A DNA stretch of 64,000 nucleotides from Streptomyces durmitorensis (GTDB lineage Bacteria; Actinomycetota; Actinomycetes; Streptomycetales; Streptomycetaceae), in assembly GCF_023498005.1 (NCBI RefSeq), contig NZ_CP097289.1, positions 7,936,001 to 8,000,000 of the forward strand. Direction: 5' to 3'. The position numbers were made by a program, and so were the translations under genes. Shown here piece by piece: positions 49,653 through 58,813 of this stretch. Position 1 is the first letter of the stretch; each line of letters starts with the position of its first letter. Under the pieces are notes generated by a model. The model was not told where the DNA came from. It searched no databases and worked only from the letters and a program-made list of their open reading frames with translations.

Positions 49653-51281
49653 ATGAGGGAAGAGACGGGAACGCGGGTGTTCTTGGGGGCGGTGCGCACC
49701 GGAAGCGAGGCCGACCCGGACACCACGGCACTCGCCGTGCGCGACGGACGCGTCGTCGCGCTCGGGGGTGAGGCCCGCGCGCTCGCCGAAGTGGCGGACG
49801 ACGTGGTCGAGTTGGGGGACGGGCTGCTCCTCGCCGCCTTCGGTGACGGGCACGCCCATCCCCTCTTCGGCGGTCTGGAGAGCTTCGGGCCGCAGATCAA
49901 GGACCTCACCTCGGTCGACGCGATCGTCGCTGAGGTCGGACGGTGGGCCGCCGCGCACCCGGAGGCGGAGTGGATCGTCGGCGCGTCCTACGACCCCGCG
50001 CTCGCGCCCGGCGGCGAGTTCGACGCACGGTGGCTCGACGCGGCGGTGGCCGGGCGGCCCGTCGTGCTGCGGGCGTACGACTACCACACGGTGTGGTGCA
50101 ACACGGAGGCGCTGCGCCGGGCCGGCGTGCGGGACGCGACGCCGGATCCGCGCCTCGGCTGGATCGTCCGGCGCCCCGACGGCTCACCCATGGGCACCCT
50201 GCGCGAGTGGCACGCCTGCGACCTGGTGCTCGACCAGGTGCCGGCCCGCGACGAGGCCGAACTGGTCGAAGCCGTGCGCCGCGCCGGTCGGACGTACGCG
50301 CGCGCGGGCATCACCTGGGTGCAGGACGCCTGGGTCGAACCGGAGATGGTCGAGGCCTACCTCGCGGCGGTCCGGCACGACGCCCTGAGCGTCCGCGTCG
50401 ACCTGGCCCAGCGCGCCGACCCCGACCACTGGCGCAAACAGCGGGAGCAGTTCGACGCGGTGCGCGGGCGCGTGGCGGCGGAGGGAGGCCCGCTGCTGTC
50501 GGCGCGCACGGTGAAGTACTTCAGCGACGGCGTGATCGAGGGCGGCACGGCCGCGCTGCTCGACCCCTATCTGGACGCGCCGCACAGCTGCGGCATGCCG
50601 GTGTGGGAGCCGCGCGCGCTCGCCGAAGCGGTGTGCGCGTTCGACGCCGACGGCTTCCAGACACACATCCACGCCATCGGGGACGCGGGCGTACGGGCCG
50701 CGCTCGATGCGGTTGAGTCCGCGGTCCTCGCCAATCCGGCCTGGGACCGGCGGCCCGTGATCACTCACGTCCAGCTCGTCGACCCGGCCGACCTGCCGCG
50801 CTTCGCCGCGCTCGGCGTCATCGCCAACTTCGAACCCCTGTGGGCGCAGCCCGACCCGCTCCAGACCGATCTGTCGATGCCGCGGATCGGCGCCGAACGG
50901 TCCGACCGGCAGTACCCCATGGGGGAGTTGGCGCGCGACGGGGTGCGGCTCTCCTTCGGCAGCGACTGGCCCGTCAGCTCGCACGAGCCGCTGGAGGGCA
51001 TCCAAGTCGCCGTCACCAGGCGCACGTTCGACGGGATGCCGCGGGACGGCTGGACCCCGCACCAGCGGCTCACCGTCGAGCAGGCCCTTGCCGCGGCCAC
51101 CAGCGGCGTCGCCCATCAGGCGGGCGCCGACGACCGCGTCGCGCTCGTGCCCGGTGCGCCCGCGGATCTGGTCCTGCTCTCCGCCGACCCGCGCGCGGTC
51201 GACCCGATGGCCATCCGGCATGTGCGGGTGCTCGGCACGTGGCTGGGCGGCGTCCCTACGTACCGGACTCCGCAGGAGTGA
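49653..51281 (+). CDS. YtcJ/NfdA-like amidohydrolase
   Basis: 542 residues from ATG 49653 with GGAGGGG upstream. Metal motifs: GDGHAHP near the N-terminus, YFSDGVIEGGTAALL, HIHAIGD, ITHVQLVDP and SFGSDWPV near the C-terminus. These define the amidohydrolase_3 group (N-substituted formamide deformylase, exoenzyme regulatory protein AepA). The C-terminal 26 bases overlap the convergent phosphopantetheinyl transferase. Substrate unknown; the permease before it may supply it. Confidence 0.9.
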   Translation: MREETGTRVFLGAVRTGSEADPDTTALAVRDGRVVALGGEARALAEVADDVVELGDGLLLAAFGDGHAHPLFGGLESFGPQIKDLTSVDAIVAEVGRWAAAHPEAEWIVGASYDPALAPGGEFDARWLDAAVAGRPVVLRAYDYHTVWCNTEALRRAGVRDATPDPRLGWIVRRPDGSPMGTLREWHACDLVLDQVPARDEAELVEAVRRAGRTYARAGITWVQDAWVEPEMVEAYLAAVRHDALSVRVDLAQRADPDHWRKQREQFDAVRGRVAAEGGPLLSARTVKYFSDGVIEGGTAALLDPYLDAPHSCGMPVWEPRALAEAVCAFDADGFQTHIHAIGDAGVRAALDAVESAVLANPAWDRRPVITHVQLVDPADLPRFAALGVIANFEPLWAQPDPLQTDLSMPRIGAERSDRQYPMGELARDGVRLSFGSDWPVSSHEPLEGIQVAVTRRTFDGMPRDGWTPHQRLTVEQALAAATSGVAHQAGADDRVALVPGAPADLVLLSADPRAVDPMAIRHVRVLGTWLGGVPTYRTPQE

Positions 51282-51984
51282 GCGGCAGGACGATGGCGGT
51301 GACGGCGATGCCGTCCCGTATCCGCCAGGTGCCCCGGAACCCCGTCAGCTCGCGGCCCGCCACGCGCGGCCCGGGGACGAGGAGCGCCGCGCTGAACGTG
51401 CCGTCCGGATCGAGGTCGAGGCGGGCGTCCTCGAAGCCGAGCCAGCGCCCGGTGAGCGGGAACCACGTCTTGTAGACGGACTCCTTGGCGCTGAAGAGCA
51501 GCCGGTCCCAGGGGACGTCCGGATGCCGGATGCCGAGGCCGGCGAGGGCCGCGCGCTCCGTCTCGTCCGAGACCAGCTTCAGGACGTCGGCGTCGGCGAG
51601 CGGAGCGGCCGGCTCCGCGTCGATGCCGATGGACCGGACCGCCGAGGACCGGGCCACGACCGCGGCGCGGTAGCCCGCGCAGTGCGTCATGCTGCCGACG
51701 ATGCCGTCGGGCCAGCGCGGTGCGCCCTTGGGGCCCGGCAGGATCGGCACGGGCGGTATGCCGAGTTCGGACAGGGCGCTGCGGGCGCACTGCCGGACCG
51801 TGGCGAATTCGCGGCGCCGCTTGTCCACGGCCCGCGCCACGACGTTCGCCTCCTCGGGGAACAGGAAGGGATCGGCCGGGTCCTCGCGGGTCTCCACGAC
51901 GGTGACGGGCGCAGCGGCGAGCAGCGACTCCAACACGTCGGTACCGCGGGGGACTTGGCGTATGCGATTCGAAGGTGACGTCAC
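51256..51984 (-). CDS. 4'-phosphopantetheinyl transferase (Sfp/EntD type)
   Basis: 242 residues from GTG 51984. Motifs: GPKGAPRWPDGIVGSMTHC (P1/P2), SIGIDAEPA (magnesium-binding) and LLFSAKESVYKTWFP (the WxxKEA-like catalytic block). The enzyme attaches phosphopantetheine to carrier proteins of NRPS/PKS pathways. No such cluster is in the window, so it probably serves clusters elsewhere. Its 3' end overlaps the amidohydrolase gene by 26 bases. Confidence 0.95.
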   Translation of the reverse strand: MTSPSNRIRQVPRGTDVLESLLAAAPVTVVETREDPADPFLFPEEANVVARAVDKRRREFATVRQCARSALSELGIPPVPILPGPKGAPRWPDGIVGSMTHCAGYRAAVVARSSAVRSIGIDAEPAAPLADADVLKLVSDETERAALAGLGIRHPDVPWDRLLFSAKESVYKTWFPLTGRWLGFEDARLDLDPDGTFSAALLVPGPRVAGRELTGFRGTWRIRDGIAVTAIVLPLTPAESGT

Positions 51985-52036
51985 AACGGATCACCGTACC
52001 GGGGTCGTGGCCTGCGCGGGGGCCTACCCTGGCGTG

Positions 52037-52663
52037 ATGCACGACGAGTACCGCACAGTGGCCCGCGAGGCCGTGCACGAGACCGAGATCAACCGCTCGC
52101 GCTTCCTGTGCGCCCTCGCGCCCGCGGCCACCGAGGGCGAGGCCCAGGACTTCGTCGCGCGCATCCGCAAGGAGCACCCGTCCGCGTCGCACAACTGCTT
52201 CGCGTACGTCATCGGGGCCGATGCCGGGGTGCAGAAGGCCAGCGACGACGGCGAGCCCGGCGGGACCGCCGGTGTGCCGATGCTCCAGATGCTGCTTCGC
52301 CGCGACATGCGGTACGTCGTCGCCGTCGTGACCCGCTACTACGGAGGGGTCAAGCTCGGCGCGGGCGGGCTGATCAGGGCCTACGGAGGAGCGGTCGGCG
52401 AGGCGCTCGACGCGGTCGGCACGCTGACCCGCAGGCGCTTCAGGCTCGCCACCGTCACGGTCGACCACCAGCGCGCGGGCAAGATCCAGAACGATCTGCG
52501 GTCGGCGGGGCGCGAGGTGCGTGACGTCCGTTACGGGGACGCGGTGACCATCGAGATCGGCCTGCCCGACGCCGACGTGGAGGCCTTCACGGCCTGGCTC
52601 GCGGACGCGACCGCGGGCAGCGCGGTGTTCGAGCTCGGCGGGGAGGCGTACGGGGACGCCTGA
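52037..52663 (+). CDS. YigZ/IMPACT-family protein
   Basis: 208 residues from ATG 52037. The UPF0029 N-terminal domain includes INRSRFLCALAPA, IRKEHPSASHNCFAYVIG, SDDGEPGGTAGVPMLQML and VVAVVTRYYGGVKLGAGGLIRAYGGA, the family signature; a DUF1949-like C-terminal domain follows. Proposed RNA-binding or proteolysis-related regulator; role in Streptomyces not known. Confidence 0.95.
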   Translation: MHDEYRTVAREAVHETEINRSRFLCALAPAATEGEAQDFVARIRKEHPSASHNCFAYVIGADAGVQKASDDGEPGGTAGVPMLQMLLRRDMRYVVAVVTRYYGGVKLGAGGLIRAYGGAVGEALDAVGTLTRRRFRLATVTVDHQRAGKIQNDLRSAGREVRDVRYGDAVTIEIGLPDADVEAFTAWLADATAGSAVFELGGEAYGDA

Positions 52664-52752
52664 TGCTCGGCGGGGCTCCCGGCGGGGCGCCCGGTGGGGC
52701 GCTTGGCCCCGGCTGCGGCCATCGACCCCAGGCGTGAATGCGTCCGAATGGG

Positions 52753-52758
52753 TAGAAT
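52753..52758 (+). promoter_or_regulatory. TAGAAT -10-like box just before the FHA-ABC gene
   Basis: TAGAAT ends six bases before the ATG, which has no ribosome site. This fits a leaderless transcript beginning at or near the A of the ATG. No convincing -35 hexamer at standard spacing is seen. Confidence 0.45.
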
Positions 52759-52764
52759 TCGGGC

Positions 52765-55122
52765 ATGGGAGAGCGGCCTGGAGCGCCGACTGCGCCCGAA
52801 CTCGTCCTGGAGACCGATACCGGTTCCACCGTGATGAGTCCGAGCCGGGACTATCACGTCGGGCGCGATCCACTGAGCGACATCGTCATCGACGATGCCC
52901 GCGTCTCCTGGCACCACGCCGTCCTCCACGCCGAGCTCGACCACTGGACGATCGAGGACGAGCACAGCACGAACGGCACCTACGCCGACGGGCGGCGCAT
53001 CCACGAGTGGGGCGTCGGACCCGGCAGCGTTCTGCGCTTCGGCAGCGTCGCGGACGGCCCGCGCGCGGTGCTCGTCGGCCGGGCACCACCCCCGCCGGCC
53101 GCTCCCGAGCGCCCGTCCGCCGTCCGCACCCCGTCGGCCACCGGCACCTTCCGGCAGCCCACGACCGTGCGCCCGCTGCCCGCCCGTACCGTCCGCATCG
53201 GCCGCGCCGCCGACAGCGACCTGGTCATCGACGACCTGGTCGTCTCCCGCCGCCACGCCGAACTGCGGGTCTTGGCGGACGGCGCGTACGAGATCGTGGA
53301 CCTCGGCAGCCACAACGGCACCTACCTCAACGGCCAGCCGGTCTCGCGGGCCCCGGTCCTGCCCGGGGACATCGTCGGCGTCGGCCACCGTGCGTACTGT
53401 CTCGTCGGCGACGAGCTGCAGGAGTACGTCGACACGGGCGAGGTGTCGCTCGACGTCCAGGAGCTGACGGTCGCCGTCGACAAGGGCCGCAAGACGCTCC
53501 TCGACAAGATCTCCTTCCCCGTCGGCGAGAAGTGCCTGCTCGCCGTGGTCGGTCCCAGCGGCGCCGGGAAGTCCACCCTCCTCAACGCCCTCACCGGCCT
53601 GCGCCCCGCCGACGACGGCACCGTCCTCTACGACGGCCGCGACCTCTACCGCGACTACGCCGAGCTCCGCCAGCGCATCGGTCTCGTGCCGCAGGACGAC
53701 ATCCTGCACGCGCAGCTCACCGTGCGCCGTGCCCTCGGGTACGCTGCCGAACTGCGCTTCCCCCAGGACACCGAGAAGGCGGAACGCCGGGCCAGGGTCG
53801 ACGAGGTCATCCGTGAGCTCGGCCTGGAGCAGCGCGTCGACCAGCCCATCCACAGCCTCTCCGGCGGACAGCGCAAGCGCGTGAGCGTCGCCCTCGAACT
53901 CCTCACCAAGCCGTCCCTGCTCTTCCTGGACGAGCCGACGTCCGGGCTCGACCCCGGCATGGACCGCTCGGTGATGCACATGCTGCGCGGCCTCGCCGAC
54001 GACGGCCGTACGGTCATCGTCGTCACGCACAGTGTGCTCAGCCTCGACGGCTGCGACCGGCTCCTCGTGCTCGCGGCGGGCGGCAGAATCGCCTACTACG
54101 GTCCGCCGCAGGACGCGCTGCCGTTCTTCGGCTTCGAGGAGTGGCCCGAGGCGTTCGAGGCCTTCGAGGGGGACCGCGACCGGGACTGGGCCGGGGAGTA
54201 CCGGCGCTCGCCTTTCCACCAGCAGTACATCGTCAACGCCTCCGCGCAGCCTTACCTGCCGCAGGGGGCCGCGGCTCCGGCCGCGGGCTACGCGCCGCCG
54301 CCGAAGGCGCAGAGCTGGGGCTCCCAGCTGCGGACGCTGGTGCGGCGGTACGCGGCCGCGCTCGGCGCGGACCGGACGTTCCTCGCGATCATGGTCGCGC
54401 TGCCGTTCGTGATGGGTGCCATGGCCCGCGCGCTGGCCGGGAGCAAACTGACGCAGGAGACGGCGATGAACGCGCTGCTCATCCTGTGCGTCGGCGGAGT
54501 CCTGACCGGCGCGGCCAACGCGGTGCGGGAACTGGTCAAGGAGCGCGTCATCTACCGGCGCGAACGGGCCGTGGGGCTCTCCAGATCGGCGTACCTGATG
54601 TCCAAGGTCGTCGTCCTGGGAACGATCACCGTGCTGCAGGCCGTCGTGCTGACCCTGGTGGCGCTGCTCGGCGTCGATCTCAACGCACCCGGCGGCGAGG
54701 GCGTGCTGCTGCCGCCGCTCGCCGAGATCACCCTGGCGGTGGCCCTCCTCGCGTTCACGGCCATGATGCTGGGGCTCCTGGTCTCGGCCCTGGTGCGCAA
54801 GGAAGAGGTGACGATGCCGCTGCTGGTGCTCCTGGCCATCGTCCAGGTGGTGTTCTGCGGCGCGCTCCTGAAGCTCAACGGAGTGCCCGGCGTCGAGCAG
54901 CTGGCGTGGCTCGTGCCCTCGCGGTGGGCGCTGGGCGCGATGGCGGGGACCATCGGCCTCGGCAGGATCGTGCCCGGTGAGCTGACGGCCGATCCGCTGT
55001 TCCGCCACTCGGCGGGTGTCTGGCTGCTCAACATGGGCATGCTGGTGGCTCTCTGCGTCGTCTTCGGATACGCGGTCGCCAGGCTCCTGCGACGGCACGA
55101 ACCCGCCGTCATGCGGAAGTAG
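52765..55122 (+). CDS. FHA-FHA-ABC transporter (Rv1747-like)
   Basis: 785 residues. Two forkhead-associated domains come first: residues about 12-110 (VGRDPLSDIV, VSWHHAVLH, STNGTYADG) and 143-215 (IGRAADSDLVI, VSRRHAELR, HNGTYLNG), each with the Gly-Arg, Ser and His-Asn residues that hold phosphothreonine. The ATPase has GPSGAGKST at about 263, SLSGGQRKRVS, LLFLDEPTSGLDPG. From about 520 an ABC-2 membrane domain of six helices completes it. In M. tuberculosis, Rv1747 has this plan and is phosphorylated and controlled by PknF next door; here a Ser/Thr kinase lies two genes downstream. Thr residues in the inter-FHA linker (TPSATGTFRQPTTVRP) are candidate phosphosites. Confidence 0.93.
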   Translation: MGERPGAPTAPELVLETDTGSTVMSPSRDYHVGRDPLSDIVIDDARVSWHHAVLHAELDHWTIEDEHSTNGTYADGRRIHEWGVGPGSVLRFGSVADGPRAVLVGRAPPPPAAPERPSAVRTPSATGTFRQPTTVRPLPARTVRIGRAADSDLVIDDLVVSRRHAELRVLADGAYEIVDLGSHNGTYLNGQPVSRAPVLPGDIVGVGHRAYCLVGDELQEYVDTGEVSLDVQELTVAVDKGRKTLLDKISFPVGEKCLLAVVGPSGAGKSTLLNALTGLRPADDGTVLYDGRDLYRDYAELRQRIGLVPQDDILHAQLTVRRALGYAAELRFPQDTEKAERRARVDEVIRELGLEQRVDQPIHSLSGGQRKRVSVALELLTKPSLLFLDEPTSGLDPGMDRSVMHMLRGLADDGRTVIVVTHSVLSLDGCDRLLVLAAGGRIAYYGPPQDALPFFGFEEWPEAFEAFEGDRDRDWAGEYRRSPFHQQYIVNASAQPYLPQGAAAPAAGYAPPPKAQSWGSQLRTLVRRYAAALGADRTFLAIMVALPFVMGAMARALAGSKLTQETAMNALLILCVGGVLTGAANAVRELVKERVIYRRERAVGLSRSAYLMSKVVVLGTITVLQAVVLTLVALLGVDLNAPGGEGVLLPPLAEITLAVALLAFTAMMLGLLVSALVRKEEVTMPLLVLLAIVQVVFCGALLKLNGVPGVEQLAWLVPSRWALGAMAGTIGLGRIVPGELTADPLFRHSAGVWLLNMGMLVALCVVFGYAVARLLRRHEPAVMRK

Positions 55123-55133
55123 GGGCGGACGGG

Positions 55134-56291
55134 ATGACCACCGCCGACTTCCGGCCCACACATGTCGTCCCCCAGGACGGGCTGCCCGCCTGGGAGGCGC
55201 CGGACGTGAACCGCCCGACGACGCCGCTCGACGCGCTGCTGCCCGTGCACCTGGCCGACCGGCTCGGCGACTGGGGCCGGATCGTGTGCGCCAACGGCTG
55301 GTCGGCCTGGATCGACGCCCGCCTCCTGATCGCCGTACCCCGCGACCCTCCGGCAGCGGGCCAGCCCCTGACCCGCACGGCGGATCCCGGCCCGCTCCTC
55401 GCGAGAACGGAGGAGGCGCTGGGCAGCTACCGCCGCGCGACGCAGGACCTGGCGACCGGCGGCACCGACGGAGAGTCCTTCCGCAGCCGGACGCACGGAC
55501 TGCGGGTGGGCATGGTGGTGGACGGCGAGTCGATGTGGCTCTACGACGCGGAACACGAGCGGTGGGTGTACTGCGACGGGACACGCCTGAGCACGTACGC
55601 GGCGGGGGAGCCCCCGAGCGCACAGCCCGCCGCGAACGGGACGGGGCCGGTGAGCGGCGGGGGTGTGGCCTCGGGTGATGCGGTGAGCCCGGAGCCGACG
55701 CGGGTGGTGGAGGCGGATGAGCCGTCCGGCGCTGGGGGGCCGGGGGCGACGCAGGTCGTGCCTGCGGCTGGGGAGGGTGTGGCGCAGGTGGCTTATGGCG
55801 AGGACGGCGCCCGTCGGGTGGCGCCCGTGAGTGAGGTGGGGGCGGTGGGCGGTGGGGGTGTGGGGTCCGGTGGTGTGAGGCAGGCGGATGAGCGGTCCGG
55901 CGCTGGGGGGCCGGGGGCGACGCAGGTCGTGCCTGCGGCTGGGGAGGGTGTGGCGCAGGTGGCTTATGGCGAGGACGGCGCCCGTCGGGTGGCGCCCGTG
56001 AGTGAGGTGGGGTCGGCGAGTGGTCGGGGCGTGGGCTCGGGTGGCGCGGTGAGTCCGGAGGCGACGCGGGTCGTGGGCGCGGCGCACGCGTCACCCCGTG
56101 AAGACAGCGCCCGTCGTGACGCGCCCTTGAGTGGCGCGGCGGAGCCTACGCAAGTGGTTGAAGCCGTCCCCAGTGCGAGTTCCCGCCTCGATCCCGCTTC
56201 CGATCCTGATCCGTACGGCGAAGAAGCCACCCGTCGCATCCCGCCCGTCACGGGCGACCCCGATCCGCCCCTTCGGCCCGGTGACGCCTGA
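55134..56291 (+). CDS. Low-complexity protein with repeated Thr-x-x-Val/Ile sites between the FHA exporter and the kinase
   Basis: 385 residues, family not recognised. Residues 1-150 look folded: LLPVHLADRLGDWGRIVCANGWSAWIDARLL reads as a small domain, and LYDAEHERWVYCDGTRLSTY another. Residues 155-385 are Gly/Ala/Pro/Val-rich with recurring short sites: T9 (PTHVV), T189 (PTRVV), T206 and T263 (ATQVV), T311 (ATRVV), T339 (PTQVV), T366 (ATRRI). Each has Val or Ile at +3, the preference of many FHA domains. A 129-base segment is duplicated inside. It ends in TGATG overlap with the kinase. Likely the kinase substrate and FHA ligand (inference). Confidence 0.72.
   Translation: MTTADFRPTHVVPQDGLPAWEAPDVNRPTTPLDALLPVHLADRLGDWGRIVCANGWSAWIDARLLIAVPRDPPAAGQPLTRTADPGPLLARTEEALGSYRRATQDLATGGTDGESFRSRTHGLRVGMVVDGESMWLYDAEHERWVYCDGTRLSTYAAGEPPSAQPAANGTGPVSGGGVASGDAVSPEPTRVVEADEPSGAGGPGATQVVPAAGEGVAQVAYGEDGARRVAPVSEVGAVGGGGVGSGGVRQADERSGAGGPGATQVVPAAGEGVAQVAYGEDGARRVAPVSEVGSASGRGVGSGGAVSPEATRVVGAAHASPREDSARRDAPLSGAAEPTQVVEAVPSASSRLDPASDPDPYGEEATRRIPPVTGDPDPPLRPGDA
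55712..56011 (+). repeat. In-frame 129-base duplication in the low-complexity protein
   Basis: 55712-55840 and 55883-56011 differ at only one or two bases, 171 bases apart (a multiple of three). Each copy encodes one ATQVV site, so the duplication added a potential phosphosite. Confidence 0.9.
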
Positions 56292-57313
56292 TGGGGACCG
56301 CACCGCGCGACGACGTGTCGGCGAGCGCGAGTCCCCCCTCCGGGCGGCCCTCCGACCTGGTCGGGAGGCAGATCGCGGGCTACCGCGTCGAGCGTGAGAT
56401 CGGGCGCGGCGGCATGGCCGTCGTCTATCGCGCCAAGGATCTGCGGCTCGGCCGGACCGTCGCCCTCAAGCTGCTCGCCCCCGAGCTCGCACGCAACGAC
56501 ACGTTCCGGCAGCGCTTCACGCACGAGTCGCGCGTGGCCGCCGCGATCGAGCACCCGCACATCGTGCCGGTCTTCGAGGCGGGCGAGACGGACGGTCTGC
56601 TCTACATCGCCATGCGGTACGTTCCCGGGCTCGACCTGCGCCACCTGCTCGACGAATCGGGCCCGCTCCCCGTCGGAGCCGCCCTCCGCATCGCCGCGCA
56701 GGTCGCGTCCGCGCTCGACGCGGCCCACGACCACGGCCTGGTCCACCGCGACGTCAAGCCCGGCAACATCCTCGTGGCCAAGGGCACGGACAGCGACCAC
56801 CCTGAGCACGTCTACCTCACGGACTTCGGCCTGACGAAGAAGTCCCTTTCGCTGACCGGTTTCACCACCGTCGGGCAGTTCGTCGGCACCCTCGACTACG
56901 TGGCGCCGGAGCAGATCTCGGGCCGTCCCGTGGACGGCAGATGCGACGTCTACAGCCTGGCCTGCGTCGTCCACGAGACCATGTCCGGCGGCCCGCCCTT
57001 CCAGCGCGACGACGACATGGCCCTGCTCTGGGCCCACCAGTACGACCAGCCGCCCCGCCTGACCGAGAAGCGCCCCGAGGTCCCCGCGGCGCTCGACGGC
57101 GTCCTCGCGAAGGCCCTGGCCAAGAGCCCGGACGACCGGTACGGCTCCTGCCTGGAGTTCGCGGCCGCACTGCGGGCAGCGGTCACCGGAAGCGCGGAGG
57201 GGCACCCCCCGACACAGGTGGACGTCCACGTCGTGGGCGCCCGGCAGGACCCGGGAGCGCCCCCGGAGCCGCCGGACTGGGCACGGCCCGTCTTCCGGCG
57301 GCTGCCCGGCTAA
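56291..57313 (+). CDS. Ser/Thr protein kinase (Hanks type) without membrane segment
   Basis: 340 residues. Glycine loop GRGGMAVVYRA, ATP-binding Lys60 (ALKLL), HRDVKPGN (Asp154), TDFGLTKK, and APEQISG in the P+1 region are all intact, with the activation loop SLTGFTTVGQFVGTLDY. There is no transmembrane helix or PASTA domain after residue 300; the protein ends with a short Pro-rich tail, so it is cytosolic or bound to a partner. A PTQVDVHVV stretch near residue 313 is a possible autophosphorylation site. TGATG coupling to the upstream gene. Confidence 0.95.
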   Translation: MGTAPRDDVSASASPPSGRPSDLVGRQIAGYRVEREIGRGGMAVVYRAKDLRLGRTVALKLLAPELARNDTFRQRFTHESRVAAAIEHPHIVPVFEAGETDGLLYIAMRYVPGLDLRHLLDESGPLPVGAALRIAAQVASALDAAHDHGLVHRDVKPGNILVAKGTDSDHPEHVYLTDFGLTKKSLSLTGFTTVGQFVGTLDYVAPEQISGRPVDGRCDVYSLACVVHETMSGGPPFQRDDDMALLWAHQYDQPPRLTEKRPEVPAALDGVLAKALAKSPDDRYGSCLEFAAALRAAVTGSAEGHPPTQVDVHVVGARQDPGAPPEPPDWARPVFRRLPG

Positions 57314-58632
57314 GGTCTCTCGGGCTGTGACGGCCCGTCGTCCGCCACGTCGCCGCGCCGGTGGACCCGCCGCGCGAGCAGGCCGCCGATGAACCCGGTG
57401 ACCAGGCCCCAGGCCACGGCGAGGATCAGCGCGGTACCCAGCCGCGGATCCAGCTTCACCAGGCCGGACAGGCCGCCGCCGAGATCCCCGATGCCCAGGA
57501 GCGACAGGCCGTAGTGGGCGGAGAGGCGGGCGAGCAGACACACGGCGAGCACGGTGAGGGCCAGCGCCACCGCCATGTGCACGGCGTGCTGCCAGGCCCG
57601 CATCCGGGCGGGCGAGCGCGCGGCCATGAGGAACGCGGCGCCCAGGACCATGACCGCCGCGACGACAAGGAGCCACCACACCCGGCCGTCGTACTCGGAG
57701 AGCGTCCGCAGACTGAGCGTGGAGTCGTCCGGAGTACGCAGGACGTCGTCCAGGACACGCGGCATGGGCAGTCCGAACGGCCCGTCCACGCGGCCTTCCC
57801 AGGACGCGCCGAGCCCCAGGGTGAACGCGAGCCAGACGAGATTGGGCAGCCCCAGCAGCAGCACCGCGAGCGTCTCGGCGGCATGCCCCTTGGTCGCCGC
57901 CACGACCAGGCCGATGACCAGCCCCAGGGCGACGTACGCGAGCAGCAGGACCACCATGGCGTAGGCAGCCGGACGCACCGACTCCTGGAACCGCACCAGG
58001 CGGCCGGGGAGCGGGGCCCCGCGCGAGACCAGCAGCGCCACGGCGAGGACGCCCACCAGCCACAGCAGCCCGAACACGAGGGTCAGCGGCACATCGGTCT
58101 CGAAGCCGACCTTGGGCGATCCCGCGCCCAGCAGGTCACCGACGTCGGCCGCGTCCCCCTCCCCGAGCGAGATCGTGAACCGGTGGCGGGCCAGCAGGCC
58201 AAGGCCGATGAGGAGCAGGATCCAGAGCACCGCGAACCGGGCGGCCCAGCCGACGAGTTCCTTCGCGTCGGCGACGGCCCGGTGCCGCAGCGGCCTGAGG
58301 AATCCGGCACCGACCACCAGAGCTCCGGCGAGGGTGACCGAGAGGGGGAGCACGGAGAGCCCCGCGTTCGTCTCGGCGATGGCCCCGGCGTCGCCGGAGA
58401 GTCCGACGGAGCCGCCGACCGCCATCACCACGACGGCCGCGACGACGCTGGGGAACGCGCCGTCCGGCAGGTCCGCCGCCCCGGCGGCCCACAGGCCGAG
58501 CGCGGCGACGACGGCCATGGCCACCAGCGCGGCGAGCACGGTGACCAAGGCGTGGGGCCAGCCGTGGGGGGCCCGCCGGCTCTGCTGGGCGCGTTGCGCT
58601 CCTGCCCGCTCAGGCGGTGTCTGGTGGCTCAC
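57310..58632 (-). CDS. Streptophobe-type integral membrane protein
   Basis: 440 residues from GTG 58632. About ten hydrophobic segments, starting LVTVLAALVAMAVVAALGLWAAG. Residues GLPNLVWLAFTLGLGASWEGRVDGPFGLPMPRVLDDVLR form the most conserved-looking loop of the streptomycete streptophobe family. Function unknown. Its 3' end overlaps the kinase gene by four bases on the opposite strand, with no terminator between them. Confidence 0.8.
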   Translation of the reverse strand: MSHQTPPERAGAQRAQQSRRAPHGWPHALVTVLAALVAMAVVAALGLWAAGAADLPDGAFPSVVAAVVVMAVGGSVGLSGDAGAIAETNAGLSVLPLSVTLAGALVVGAGFLRPLRHRAVADAKELVGWAARFAVLWILLLIGLGLLARHRFTISLGEGDAADVGDLLGAGSPKVGFETDVPLTLVFGLLWLVGVLAVALLVSRGAPLPGRLVRFQESVRPAAYAMVVLLLAYVALGLVIGLVVAATKGHAAETLAVLLLGLPNLVWLAFTLGLGASWEGRVDGPFGLPMPRVLDDVLRTPDDSTLSLRTLSEYDGRVWWLLVVAAVMVLGAAFLMAARSPARMRAWQHAVHMAVALALTVLAVCLLARLSAHYGLSLLGIGDLGGGLSGLVKLDPRLGTALILAVAWGLVTGFIGGLLARRVHRRGDVADDGPSQPERP

Positions 58633-58813
58633 GTTGTCACGCTAAGCAGCGCCGGGGCCGCCCGCCCGTCGGGAGGGCCGACCGCGTCGGCTTGCGGGTC
58701 CCCGGGAGCCGGGACAGACAATAGGCGCGTAACGGATTTATGAGTGCGGAGCGGTCGAAAGGTGACCGGATACGCGTGCCGCAGCAGGCCCCCTACCCAG
58801 GGAAGAAGTGTTC

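Noticed and set aside
56291..57313. Kinase as a PASTA-type wall-sensing PknB
   Set aside because: No membrane helix or PASTA repeats follow the kinase domain; the protein ends shortly after it.
55964..58063. 699-residue minus-strand open frame across the kinase
   Set aside because: It overlaps the intact kinase and the streptophobe gene in another frame and has no recognisable domain.
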